Source of the DNA: Actinomadura rupiterrae
GTDB taxonomy: Bacteria > Actinomycetota > Actinomycetes > Streptosporangiales > Streptosporangiaceae
Assembly: GCF_024172125.1 (NCBI RefSeq)
Contig: NZ_JAMZEA010000015.1
Location: 186,001-250,000, forward strand
Direction: 5' to 3'
DNA: 64,000 nucleotides
In this document: piece after piece, positions 16,818 through 24,923 of the stretch
Position numbering within the stretch: the first letter of the stretch is position 1
Layout: every line of letters begins with the position of its first letter
Translations under genes and position numbers: made by a program
Notes under the pieces: generated by a model
Told to the model about the DNA's origin: nothing
Databases searched by the model: none
What the model saw: the letters and a program-made list of their open reading frames with translations, nothing else

Positions 16818-17606
16818 ATGCCGGAGCAGGCTCCCCCGGGCATCGACACGAGCGTGGCCACGGCCGCGCGGATGTACGACTACTACCTGGGCGGCAAGGA
16901 CAACTTCGCCGTGGACCGCGAGGCCGCCGAGCGCGTGCTGGCCGCGGCGCCCGAGGTGCGGCCGATCGCCGTGGAGAACCGGCGGTTCCTCCAGCGCGGC
17001 GTCCGGTACCTGGCCGAGCAGGGCGTCAACCAGTTCCTCGACATCGGGACGGGCCTCCCGACGCAGGGCAACGTGCACCAGATCGCGCAGGCGCACCAGC
17101 CCGGCGCGCGCGTGGTGTACGTGGACAACGACCCGATCGTCCTCGTGCACGCGCGGGCCCTGCTGAGCACGGACGCGGCGACCAAGGTCGTCACCGCCGA
17201 CCTGCGCGATCCGGACAAGGTGCTGGAGACGGCCGCCGGGCTGCTCGACCTGTCCCGGCCGTACGCGCTGCTGATGGCGGCCGTCCTGCACTTCGTCCCG
17301 GACGAGGACGGTCCGCACGATCTGGTCGCCCGCTACCGCGACGCGCTCCCGTCCGGCAGCCACCTGCTCGTCTCGCACGTCACCGGCGACACCCGGCCGC
17401 AGTCCTCGGCGGGCGCGGCCGAGGCGTACCGCAACACGAAGAACCCGGCGACGCTCCGCACGGTCGAGCAGATCAGCGCGTTCTTCGGCGACTTCACGCT
17501 CGCCGAGCCGGGTCTGGTCCCCGTCCCGCAGTGGCGGCCCGACGCGTCCGCGCCGTCCGGCCACGAGGACATCTGGATGTACGGCGGGGTCGCCCGCAAG
17601 AGCTGA
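16818..17606 (+). CDS. SAM-dependent methyltransferase, DUF574 family
   Basis: A 262-residue paralogue of the protein at 15082-15909. It has the same hallmarks: ARMYDYYLGGKDNFAVDREAA, FLDIGTGLPTQGNVH, VVYVDNDPIVLVHARALL and DLRDPDKVLE. ATG 16818 is preceded by GAAGGACGGCCC. It ends 16 bases before the convergent AI-2E-type gene. Actinomycetes such as Actinomadura and Streptomyces often carry many copies of this family; the substrate is unknown. Confidence 0.9.
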   Translation: MPEQAPPGIDTSVATAARMYDYYLGGKDNFAVDREAAERVLAAAPEVRPIAVENRRFLQRGVRYLAEQGVNQFLDIGTGLPTQGNVHQIAQAHQPGARVVYVDNDPIVLVHARALLSTDAATKVVTADLRDPDKVLETAAGLLDLSRPYALLMAAVLHFVPDEDGPHDLVARYRDALPSGSHLLVSHVTGDTRPQSSAGAAEAYRNTKNPATLRTVEQISAFFGDFTLAEPGLVPVPQWRPDASAPSGHEDIWMYGGVARKS

Positions 17607-17622
17607 AGTCCCGGCCACTGGC

Positions 17623-18753
17623 CTAGGTCGTGCCGGGGCGGTAGGTGCGCAGCAGGTAGGCGCCGACCACCTTGAGCGCGGCCGTCAGCGGCAGGGCTAT
17701 GACCGCGCCGACGAAGCCGCCGACGCTGACGCCGAACAGGGCGGCGACGAACACCGCGACCGGTGACAGCTCGACCGCCTTGGAGAACACGCGCGGAGCG
17801 ATCAGGTAGTTCTCGACGTGCTGGTAGATCAGGAAGAACACCAGCGTGCCCGCCGCGACGCCCAGCGACTCGCTCAGCGCGGTCAGCGTGCAGACGACCG
17901 CGCCGAGCGTCGCGCCGACCTGCGGGATGAAGTCGCAGACGCCGACGACCACGGCGAGCAGCGACGGGTACGGCACGTCGACGATCTTCAGGAAGGCGTA
18001 GGCGGCCACCCCGGCCAGGGTCGAGATGCACGCCTGGCCGGTGACGTAGCCGCCGACCTTGCCCAGCGCCTCGTGCGCGACCGCGATGCGCTCGGAGTCG
18101 CCCAGCGCGCTCTCCAGCCGGTCCAGCATGCGCGGCCAGGCCAGCAGGAAGTAGATCATCAGGATGAGCGTGGTCGCGGTCAGCGCCAGCGCGGACGCGA
18201 TGCCGGAGATGATGCCGAACACGGCCCTGGCCGAGCCGCCGATCACCTTGGGCAGCTGCTTCGCGGCGTCCTGGAGGTGCTTGCGGACGTCCTGGTGGTC
18301 GAGCGCCGAGCCGAACGGGCCGCCCTTGTGCGACATCCGGTCGAGCAGGCCGGGGACCTCGTCCGCCAGCTGCCTGAGCTCGGTCACCGCCGGGCGCAGC
18401 ACGATGGCCAGCAGGACGCCGAGGACGACCAGCAGCGCCAGCACGAGCACCAGGACCGCCAGCCCGCGCCGCGGGACGGCCCGCTGGATCCAGCGCACCA
18501 CCGGGTCGAGCCCGGCCGCCAGGAACAGGCCGAGGAAAACCGTGACGCAGACCGACCGCGCGACCCAGAGCAGCCCGAGCACCGCCGCCAGCGCGAGGAT
18601 CGCCCCGGCCACCTTCAGGTAGTGCAGGACGGACGGCGGCCCGACCACCCGGACGGCGACCTCCGCCCCGCCACGTCCCTGGTCGCCGCTTCTCTGACCA
18701 CCGCTTCCCTGGTCACCGTTCCTCTGGTCGCCGCGCTCCTCGCCGCTCTGCAT
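17623..18753 (-). CDS. AI-2E family transporter (PerM/YdiK-like)
   Basis: A membrane protein of about 376 residues from the ATG at 18753; the frame is open to a GTG at 18927 and other starts are possible. Seven to eight hydrophobic segments are seen (ILALAAVLGLLWVARSV, LAVLVLVLALLVVLGVLLAI, LALTATTLILMIYFLLAW, TLVFFLIYQHVENYL). The segment IYQHVENYLIAPRVFSKAVELSP and the G-G-x-x-G-A-V-I-A-L-P-L end are the conserved C-terminal signature of the family. The N-terminus has a Gly-Asp-Gln repeat. Family members export autoinducer-2, ions or other small molecules. Confidence 0.87.
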   Translation of the reverse strand: MQSGEERGDQRNGDQGSGGQRSGDQGRGGAEVAVRVVGPPSVLHYLKVAGAILALAAVLGLLWVARSVCVTVFLGLFLAAGLDPVVRWIQRAVPRRGLAVLVLVLALLVVLGVLLAIVLRPAVTELRQLADEVPGLLDRMSHKGGPFGSALDHQDVRKHLQDAAKQLPKVIGGSARAVFGIISGIASALALTATTLILMIYFLLAWPRMLDRLESALGDSERIAVAHEALGKVGGYVTGQACISTLAGVAAYAFLKIVDVPYPSLLAVVVGVCDFIPQVGATLGAVVCTLTALSESLGVAAGTLVFFLIYQHVENYLIAPRVFSKAVELSPVAVFVAALFGVSVGGFVGAVIALPLTAALKVVGAYLLRTYRPGTT

Positions 18754-18972
18754 GCGCTGCCCGCTCCCGTCCGCCGTCGAGACCGGCGGACGCGCCGCTC
18801 TCCGAGCCACCGCACGCAGCATCTCCCCCGCGCCCCGGCGAACGAGCCGAAGAAACCCGCCTTTACGGACTCCCCGCCCGCCGCCGTCGCTTCCTTTGCC
18901 CGCCCAGCGCACGGCACCGCCGAGCACACGGCACCGCCGGGCTCGCGGGATCGCGGGATCGCGTGGCGAGGC

Positions 18973-19872
18973 TCAGGTGCAGACGGACCAGGCCGGGCCG
19001 GGGACCGGGACGATGACCGGACTCGCCAGCGGGGCGGGCCTCCGGGCCGGGGGGCCGAGTGCGGCGGTCGCCCGGCGGCTCTCGGTGGCCATGACCGCCG
19101 GGGTGGCGCCGACGAACTCGGCGAAGTCGCGGTGCAGGTGGGACTGGTCGGTGTAGCCGCCGTCGGCCGCGACCCGCGCGACGTCCTCGCCCGATGCGAG
19201 GCGGTGGGCCGCGTGGTCGAACCGGACGAGCCGCGCGGCGCGCTTGGGCGGCAGGCCGATCTGCGCGTGGAACCGCGACCACAGGCGCTTGCGGCTCCAG
19301 CCGACCTCGGCGGCCAGCCGGTCGACGCGCACCCGTCCGCGCGTGGCGGCCATCCGGCGCCAGGCCCAGTCGATCTCCGGGTCGACCGGCGGGCCGGCTT
19401 CGTACCGGCGGACGATCAGCGCCTCGGTCAGCGCGAAGCGCTCCTCCCACGAAGAGGTCGCCAGGAGCTGCTCGCGGAGTAGCGGCGCGTCCGGGCCCCA
19501 GACGTCGTCCAGGCCGGTGACGGCGCCTTCGGCGTCGGTGGGGCTGATCTCCAGGAGCACGCGCGCCGCGACCGGGGTCATGCGCAGGATCATGCCTTCG
19601 ACGTTCTCGCCGCGCACCCGGGCCGCGCCGAACCCGATGCCCATGGCGAAACCGCCGCGGTGCGGGCGTCCCTCGGCGTCCTCCAGGATGGGAGGGCTCG
19701 CACCGAGATCCACGCCGACCGTCACGCTCGCGTGCGGGACGAACCGGTGGTCGGCCGGGCTCGCGCCCCGGCGGAACCCTGCCAGGACGACACCGGGGAC
19801 CCGGCTCGGACGCGCCGGGCGGACCACGTCCCACACCGCCGCGTCGTCCCGCTTGTCGGCGATGGCGCGCAT
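18973..19872 (-). CDS. AraC-family transcriptional regulator
   Basis: A 299-residue protein. The C-terminal part carries two AraC helix-turn-helix units: VDRLAAEVGWSRKRLWSRF and EDVARVAADGGYTDQSHLHR, followed by DFAEFVGATPAVM. The N-terminal part is an AraC-type sensing domain (FRRGASPADHRFVPHASV). It is divergent from a cupin gene at 19949, 76 bases away, which is its likely target. The ligand is unknown. Confidence 0.9.
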   Translation of the reverse strand: MRAIADKRDDAAVWDVVRPARPSRVPGVVLAGFRRGASPADHRFVPHASVTVGVDLGASPPILEDAEGRPHRGGFAMGIGFGAARVRGENVEGMILRMTPVAARVLLEISPTDAEGAVTGLDDVWGPDAPLLREQLLATSSWEERFALTEALIVRRYEAGPPVDPEIDWAWRRMAATRGRVRVDRLAAEVGWSRKRLWSRFHAQIGLPPKRAARLVRFDHAAHRLASGEDVARVAADGGYTDQSHLHRDFAEFVGATPAVMATESRRATAALGPPARRPAPLASPVIVPVPGPAWSVCT

Positions 19873-19948
19873 CGTCCCATGTTAAGCGAGCCGCGCGAGG
19901 GAACATTCGTCCAATCCAGCGGAGGGTCCGGGGGCGGACAGTGGGTCC

Positions 19949-20365
19949 ATGACACTTCGGTCGATCGATCTGCTCTCGTCCACGGTCCGGCTGGGCCGGG
20001 ACGGCACGGTCCACGTCGCGAAGGACGCACCCGGCCCCGACCAGGACGGATGGCGGCTGGCGGCCTTCCACGCCAAGTCCGGGACGGACGTCCGCACCGA
20101 CCACTGGGAGGTCTGCCCCGAATCCGACAAGCTGGTGTCCTGCCTCATCGGAATGATCCGCCTCTGCCTCCGCCCGGAACCGGGCGCCGCGGAAGAGGAG
20201 GTCCGGCTGACGGCCGGTACCGCCGCCGTCGTCCCGCGCGGACGCTGGCACCGCATCAAGCTCGACGTCCCGAGCACCATCATCACCGTCGCGCTGCCAC
20301 GCGGCACTCTGCTCGAAGAACGGACGGAGGGCGCGTCGCCAGTCCTGTTCAGCGCAGGAACGTGA
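19949..20365 (+). CDS. Cupin-fold protein
   Basis: A 138-residue protein. The sequence TDHWEVCPESDKLVSCLIGM followed by LTAGTAAVVPRGRWHRIKLDVPS has the pattern of a small cupin barrel: the second motif P-x-G-x-x-H is visible as PRGRWHRI, while the first H-x-H motif is reduced to DHWEV. It is divergent from an AraC-family gene and may be controlled by it. A role in sensing or in converting a small ligand is plausible but not shown. Confidence 0.7.
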   Translation: MTLRSIDLLSSTVRLGRDGTVHVAKDAPGPDQDGWRLAAFHAKSGTDVRTDHWEVCPESDKLVSCLIGMIRLCLRPEPGAAEEEVRLTAGTAAVVPRGRWHRIKLDVPSTIITVALPRGTLLEERTEGASPVLFSAGT

Positions 20366-20376
20366 GGACCGCGGAG

Positions 20377-21006
20377 TCAGCCCGGCGCGTCGTTGGAGCG
20401 CAGGTCGCTGTCCGGGGCGAGGACGCCGAGGCCGAACAGGTCGAGGACCTGGCCGGTCAGCGCCTCGGCGCGGCCGGTGTCGAGGTAGCCGTCCACGAAC
20501 ATCTGGGACAGCCCGAACACCAGCGCCTGAGCGGTGATCCGCGTCAGTTCGGGGTCGGCCTTCCGCAGTTCCCCGCGTTCCTGCCCGGCCATGATCAGTT
20601 CCGTGATGCGCTGGGTGACCGCCCGGTGCCCCTCCTCCAGCGCGGGCGTGCGGTCCGCGCCGAAGACCGCGCCGCGCAGGAGCGCGAACCGGTGCGGGTG
20701 AGCCAGCGCGTAGCGGACGAACGCGTTCCCCAAGGCGCGGAACGGGACGTCGTCGGCGGCGTCCACCGCGCGCGTCAGTTCGTCGCAGAAGTCGACCGCG
20801 ACCGCCTCGGTGACGGCGGTCAGCAGCGCGGCCCGGCCGGGGAAGTGCCGGAACGGCGCGGACGGCGCGACACCCGCCCGGCGCGCCGCCTCGCGGACCA
20901 CGACGGCGTCGGGCCCGGCCTCGTCCAGGAGCCCGACGGCGTGGGCGACCAGCGCCTCCCGCAGGGACCCGTGGTGGTAGGGCCGTCCTGGCGCCCGCGT
21001 GCTCAT
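20377..21006 (-). CDS. TetR/AcrR-family regulator with WHG-type C-terminus
   Basis: A 209-residue protein from ATG 21006. The opening RPYHHGSLREALVAHAVGLL and the helix-turn-helix with REAARRAGVAPSAPFRHFPGRAALLTAV are typical of the TetR subgroup carrying a WHG C-terminal domain. It lies divergent (122 bases) from the epoxide-hydrolase-like gene at 21129, so it may repress it. It is convergent with the cupin gene, 12 bases apart. Confidence 0.87.
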   Translation of the reverse strand: MSTRAPGRPYHHGSLREALVAHAVGLLDEAGPDAVVVREAARRAGVAPSAPFRHFPGRAALLTAVTEAVAVDFCDELTRAVDAADDVPFRALGNAFVRYALAHPHRFALLRGAVFGADRTPALEEGHRAVTQRITELIMAGQERGELRKADPELTRITAQALVFGLSQMFVDGYLDTGRAEALTGQVLDLFGLGVLAPDSDLRSNDAPG

Positions 21007-21128
21007 GCGGTCAGTCGTACCACACCTTGACAGCCTTCCCGGAAGCGGATGTGATCGATGCTCACATGTGCGGGCGCGCACCGGAACGGCCTGGGGGCGG
21101 CCCGCGACGAGCCGGGAGGGCATCGCCC

Positions 21129-22004
21129 ATGACGACCGAGCGCGACACCGAAAGCGGACGGATCAGCTCCTTCGAACGCGGCGGCCTGGTGTTCGACGTG
21201 GCCGACCGCGGGCCGCTGGACGGCGAGGCGGTGATCCTCCTGCACGGCTTCCCGCAGACGTCCCGCAGCTGGGACGCCCTCGCGCCGCTGCTGCACGCGT
21301 CGGGCCACCGGACGCTCGCCCCCGACCAGCGCGGCTACTCCCCTCGCGCCCGGCCGCGCGGACGCTTCGCCTACCGCATGTCCGAGCTGACCGCGGACGT
21401 CCTGGCCCTGATCAAGGCGGCCGGCCTCGGCGGTCGCAAGGTGCACGTCGTCGGGCACGACTGGGGTGCGGCGGTCGCGTGGGCGCTCGCCGCTTCCCGT
21501 CCGGACGCGGTCGCCACGGTGACCGCGCTGTCCGTCCCGCATCCGGCCGCGTTCATGCGGGCCATGGTCACCAGCCGCCAGCTGCTGATGTCCTGGTACA
21601 TGTTCGCGTTCCAGATCCCCTGGCTGCCCGAGGCGGTGTTGCGCCGGCTGGGCCGCGACTCGCGTTCGCGTCTCATCGCCGGGCTGGTGGCGGGCGGGCA
21701 GTCGGAGGCGGGCGCTGCGCGCGACGTCGACTTCATGATGACCCCGGGCGCGCTCACCCCGGCGCTCAACTGGTACCGCGCCATGCCGTTCGCCCCGCCC
21801 GGCGGGCTCGCGCGCGTCAGCGTCCCGAGCCTCTACGTCTGGAGCGACGGCGACCCCGCGCTCAGCCGCAAGGGCGCCGAGCTCAACCGCCGCTACATGA
21901 GCGGGCCCTACGAGTTCCACGCATTGCCGGGCATCGGCCACTGGATCCCCGAGCAGGTACCGGAGAAGGTCGCCGACCTCCTCCGCACCCACCTCGCCCG
22001 CTAG
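21129..22004 (+). CDS. Alpha/beta hydrolase, epoxide-hydrolase-like
   Basis: A 291-residue enzyme starting at ATG 21129 (ribosome-binding site GGGAGGGCATCG). The oxyanion motif HGFPQTS, the nucleophile elbow VVGHDWGAAVAW with Asp as nucleophile, an Asp in WSDGDPAL and the His in LPGIGHWIPEQ are the complete set for the epoxide hydrolase/haloalkane dehalogenase group. The HGFPQTSRSW start favours epoxide hydrolase. It lies opposite the TetR gene, its likely regulator. Confidence 0.88.
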   Translation: MTTERDTESGRISSFERGGLVFDVADRGPLDGEAVILLHGFPQTSRSWDALAPLLHASGHRTLAPDQRGYSPRARPRGRFAYRMSELTADVLALIKAAGLGGRKVHVVGHDWGAAVAWALAASRPDAVATVTALSVPHPAAFMRAMVTSRQLLMSWYMFAFQIPWLPEAVLRRLGRDSRSRLIAGLVAGGQSEAGAARDVDFMMTPGALTPALNWYRAMPFAPPGGLARVSVPSLYVWSDGDPALSRKGAELNRRYMSGPYEFHALPGIGHWIPEQVPEKVADLLRTHLAR

Positions 22005-22101
22005 CCCGCCGGCTCAGACAGCGCTCGCCCCGGCGCATCCGGGCGCGGAAGTTGTCATCGGGTGCGCGACCTCACGGCGGGCCCTGGTTCGCGATCTCAA
22101 A

Positions 22102-22117
22102 CAGACATTAGTGTCTG
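22102..22117. promoter_or_regulatory. Palindromic operator CAGACA-N4-TGTCTG upstream of secreted lipase
   Basis: A perfect 6-bp inverted repeat with a 4-base spacer (CAGACATTAGTGTCTG) sits 80 bases before the lipase start and in a local AT-rich patch. Size and form match a dimeric repressor site, such as TetR or MarR type. No partner regulator is adjacent. Confidence 0.5.
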
Positions 22118-22121
22118 AATG

Positions 22122-22163
22122 AAGGCGCTGGAGGGCACCTGGCGCCCCCTCCTCCAGCGCCTT
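22122..22163 (+). promoter_or_regulatory. 13-bp perfect stem in the lipase 5' region
   Basis: Arms AAGGCGCTGGAGG (22122-22134) and its exact complement (22151-22163) enclose a 16-base loop. It ends 34 bases before the lipase start codon and directly follows the palindrome at 22102. It could be a terminator of upstream reading, an attenuator or an mRNA-stabilising structure. Confidence 0.5.
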
Positions 22164-22196
22164 CTCCGAGCCCTGTCGTAGCGGAAGGTGGACCAG

Positions 22197-23165
22197 ATGA
22201 GCCCAGCACCACGCGTCGCCCCGGCCCCGACGAAGCGCCGGCTCCGCAGGCTCGCCATGGCGACCGCCGCCGCGTGCGCGGCGATGTTCTCCGCCCAGGG
22301 GCTCGCCGCCTCGGCGTCCGCGGAGACCTACCCGGTCGGCGACCTGTCCACGTCGGTGAGCAACTTCTTCCTCAGCCCCGACACCGTCCCCGGGGCGAAC
22401 ATCTGGACGTGCAAGCCGTCCGCCGCCCACCCGTACCCCGTCGTGATCGTGCACGGCACGACGTCCAACTTCGGCGCGGCCGGGGCGATGCTCGGCCCGA
22501 CCCTGGCCAACGAGGGCTACTGCGTCTACGGATTCAACTACGGCGCGAACTCGTTCACGCTCGGCCACCTCTACGGCCTCGGCGAGATCGCGCAGTCGGC
22601 GGAGACCATGCGCGCGTTCGTCGACCGGGTGCTGGCGTCCACCGGCGCGTCCAAGGTGGACGTGGTGGGCGGGTCGCAGGGCGGGATGATGCCGAACTAC
22701 TACATCAAGCGGCTCGGCGGCGCGGCCAAGGTGCGCACGATGATCGGCCTCGGCCCGACCAACCACGGCACGACGATGCAGGGCCTGGTGAACGTCGGCC
22801 GCACGCTCGGCATCCTCGGGCTGGTCAACGACTTCTACCGGCTGCTCGACTCCCCCACCTACCCCGAGCAGGAGGACGGCTCGGACTTCCAGACCGCGCT
22901 GTTCGCCGACGGCGACACCGTCCCCGGCGTCCGCTACCTGACCATCGTCACCACGCACGACACGACCGTGACGCCGCTGACCAACGCGTTCCTGCACGGC
23001 GGCGACTCCACCAACGTCGTCCTGCAGGATCTCTGCCCGGACGACCCGGTGAGCCACTCCGGCATGTCGTTCGACGGTCCGATCAAGCAGCTCATCCTGA
23101 ACGAGCTGGGCCCGAAGGCACCGGGGTTCAAGCCGTCCTGCACCGGCTACGGGCCCAACGTCTGA
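22197..23165 (+). CDS. Secreted lipase/esterase (Lipase_2-like)
   Basis: A 322-residue secreted alpha/beta hydrolase. ATG 22197 follows GGAAGGTGGACCA. Residues ~14-42 form a long signal peptide (KRRLRRLAMATAAACAAMFS, cleavage near ASA-E). The mature part has the oxyanion strand PVVIVHGTTSNFG, the nucleophile elbow VVGGSQGGMMPNYYIK (Ser in G-G-S-Q-G), an acidic residue after YLTIVTTHD and a His in CPDDPVSHSGMS. This layout matches extracellular actinomycete lipases of the EstB/LipA-like Lipase_2 family. Confidence 0.88.
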   Translation: MSPAPRVAPAPTKRRLRRLAMATAAACAAMFSAQGLAASASAETYPVGDLSTSVSNFFLSPDTVPGANIWTCKPSAAHPYPVVIVHGTTSNFGAAGAMLGPTLANEGYCVYGFNYGANSFTLGHLYGLGEIAQSAETMRAFVDRVLASTGASKVDVVGGSQGGMMPNYYIKRLGGAAKVRTMIGLGPTNHGTTMQGLVNVGRTLGILGLVNDFYRLLDSPTYPEQEDGSDFQTALFADGDTVPGVRYLTIVTTHDTTVTPLTNAFLHGGDSTNVVLQDLCPDDPVSHSGMSFDGPIKQLILNELGPKAPGFKPSCTGYGPNV

Positions 23166-23175
23166 CGCCTCAGCC

Positions 23176-23394
23176 CTACCCCGACCCGCAGGTGACCTGG
23201 CGCGAACCCCCGTCCGCTCCGTCCGACGACACCCCGTTCCCTGCCTCCGACGACGCCCCGTTCGCTGCCTCCGCCGACGCCCCGGCCGTCGCGCCTTCAC
23301 GGCGGACGGTCCGTTCCGCCCTGCGGCGCTCTGCTGCCGACTGCTCGCGCAATGCGCGCAGAAGCACGAGCGAGTACTGCTTCATGAAGCCCAC
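23176..23394 (-). CDS. Possible small hypothetical protein
   Basis: A 72-residue frame starting at GTG 23394 with AGGGGGA five bases upstream, or at ATG 23385. It begins MGFMKQYSLVLLRALREQSA and ends in a low-complexity Ala/Gly/Ser tail that reflects a 24-bp DNA repeat (about 23222-23290). I do not recognise it. The ribosome-binding site is in favour; low complexity and short length are against. Confidence 0.35.
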   Translation of the reverse strand: MGFMKQYSLVLLRALREQSAAERRRAERTVRREGATAGASAEAANGASSEAGNGVSSDGADGGSRQVTCGSG

Positions 23395-23593
23395 CGCGGT
23401 CCCCCTGTCCCGACTCTCTCCAACAACGGCCGCACGGGGCCGTCATGAGGTATTGGCCGCACCCCGTTGGCCGGTTCCCCGCCCAGCTAATTTGATCATG
23501 GAAACGTAGGAGCGCCCGCAGAGTTCCCGCCCGCGGGCGGGCTCGTGAAGCCGAGCCGTCCGAAAGCGAACGAACGGACCCGCGACGCAGGAA

Positions 23594-23618
23594 CGCCGCC
23601 CGCGGAGCGCGGGCGGCG
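23594..23618 (-). terminator. Hairpin terminator after rsgA
   Basis: A perfect 11-bp stem CGCCGCCCGCG/CGCGGGCGGCG with a 3-base loop lies 19 bases beyond the rsgA stop codon on the minus strand. There is no U-run. Confidence 0.65.
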
Positions 23619-23637
23619 TGACCTGCGAACTGCCGGG

Positions 23638-24705
23638 TCAGCGGTCCTTGCGTCCGTTCAGGCGGTAGGCCTGGCGTTGGGCGCGGGTGATCGCCTTCCA
23701 GCGGTCGTTGCGTTCGGCGCGGAGCCGCGCGTCCGTGCGGGCGGCGATCCAGTCGTTCTCGCGCAGCAGCTTGCGGTAGCTGTCGAGGCGGCGGCGCGGG
23801 AGCGCGCCGTCCTCGATCGCCTCCTGGACGGCGCACCCGGGTTCGGAGTCGTGCGCGCAGTCGGCGAAGCGGCAGTGCTCGGCGAACGCCTCGATGTCGG
23901 CGAACGCCTGCTCGACGCCGCGTCCGGAGTCGAACAGGCCGATGCCGCGCAGGCCGGGCGTGTCGATGAGCACGCCTCCGCCGGGCAGCGGCACCAGCTC
24001 GCGGCGGACGGTCGTGTGCCGCCCCTTGCCGTCCCCCGCGCGGACGGCTCCGGTGGCGAGCCGGTCCTCGCCGAGCAGCGCGTTGCCGAGCGTGGACTTG
24101 CCGGCGCCCGACGGTCCGAGCAGGACGACGGTGCCGGTGAGTTCGGCGGTCGCGGCGTCCAGGCCGGTGCCGTCGGCGGCGCTGACGGTCAGCACCGCGG
24201 CGCCGGGCGCGGCGGCGGCGACCTCGGCGCGCGCGGGTTCGGGGTCGTCCACGAGGTCGGCCTTGGTCAGGACGACGACGGGGACGGCGCCGCTGTCCCA
24301 CGCGAGGGCGAGGAGCCGTTCGATCCGGGCCAGGTCGGGCCCGCCGCCGAGCGGGCACACGACCGCGACGGTGTCGACGTTCGCGGCGAGCGCCTGCCCC
24401 CGCGAGTCGCCCGACGCCGAGGCCCGGACGATCGCGGTGCGGCGCGGCAGCAGCGCCGCCAGGGAGGCCGGGTCACCGGGCCGGACGGCCGCCCAGTCGC
24501 CGGTGACCGGCGGCTGCCCGGACGCGGTGACCGCGCGGGTGTCGGCACGCAGGACGCCGTCGGCGGTGGCCGTGTCGGCCAGCCCGCGATCGACGGCGAC
24601 GATGCGTCCGGGGACGAGACCCGCGTCGCGATGCGAGGCGAACGCGGTGTCGAGGGCGTCGTCCCAGCCGTAGGCGTGCAGGGACGCGGAAGATCCAGAG
24701 GTCAC
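23638..24705 (-). CDS. rsgA: Ribosome small-subunit-dependent GTPase A
   Basis: A 355-residue circularly permuted GTPase that checks late 30S ribosome maturation. An N-terminal OB-fold region (PPVTGDWAAVRPG) is followed by the permuted G motifs: G4 VVLTKADL, G5 near VSAADG, G1 GPSGAGKSTLGNALL, G2-region GRHTT and G3 IDTPGLRGIG. The C-terminal zinc finger is visible as CRFADCAHDSEPGC. The start is GTG 24705. A short leader-peptide-like frame lies upstream at 24766-24834. Confidence 0.95.
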   Translation of the reverse strand: MTSGSSASLHAYGWDDALDTAFASHRDAGLVPGRIVAVDRGLADTATADGVLRADTRAVTASGQPPVTGDWAAVRPGDPASLAALLPRRTAIVRASASGDSRGQALAANVDTVAVVCPLGGGPDLARIERLLALAWDSGAVPVVVLTKADLVDDPEPARAEVAAAAPGAAVLTVSAADGTGLDAATAELTGTVVLLGPSGAGKSTLGNALLGEDRLATGAVRAGDGKGRHTTVRRELVPLPGGGVLIDTPGLRGIGLFDSGRGVEQAFADIEAFAEHCRFADCAHDSEPGCAVQEAIEDGALPRRRLDSYRKLLRENDWIAARTDARLRAERNDRWKAITRAQRQAYRLNGRKDR

Positions 24706-24765
24706 TGGAGGAAACCCTTGTCGAGAAGGGGCCCGCGCTTCAGTGCTCCGGTCCGTGGGACGGGA

Positions 24766-24834
24766 TCAGAGGCGGGCCCGGGAAAGGTGAAGGGCCGAGA
24801 TGCCGCGCGCAGCGGCGACCGAGCTGACGGCCAT
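24766..24834 (-). CDS. Short leader-peptide-like frame upstream of rsgA
   Basis: A 22-codon frame (begins MAVSSVAAARG, ends LHLSRARL) starts at ATG 24834 directly behind the strong site AGGGGAGGTGAG, 60 bases before rsgA on the same strand. Such Shine-Dalgarno-led mini-frames in actinomycetes are often regulatory upstream peptides. It lacks the terminal Cys of the known sulfur-responsive leader family. Confidence 0.45.
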   Translation of the reverse strand: MAVSSVAAARGISALHLSRARL

Positions 24835-24923
24835 ACGGCTCACCTCCCCTGGGTTCCGGCTGCAAGGCTAACCCGTCCTCGCCTCGCGACTCGACTGGTT
24901 TTTCCGCCCCGGGAAAACGGCGG

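Larger units (their letters stand above)
23166..23637. other. 470-base stretch without a secure gene
   Basis: This gap between the lipase gene and rsgA contains the doubtful small frame at 23176-23394, an imperfect 24-bp repeat (ACGCCCCGTTCGCTGCCTCC-like) near 23222-23290, a GC-rich inverted repeat CCCGCCCGCGGGCGGG near 23526 and the rsgA terminator. I see nothing else. Confidence 0.5.

Noticed and set aside
17818..19482. A plus-strand open frame of 554 codons over the AI-2E and AraC genes
   Set aside because: Arg/Gln/Asp-rich low-complexity translation opposite two genes with clear domains; no own start signal.
22014..23300. A minus-strand open frame of 428 codons opposite the lipase gene
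   Set aside because: Antisense to a well-supported secreted lipase with a signal peptide and catalytic motifs; translation is Arg/Val/Gly-rich without domains.
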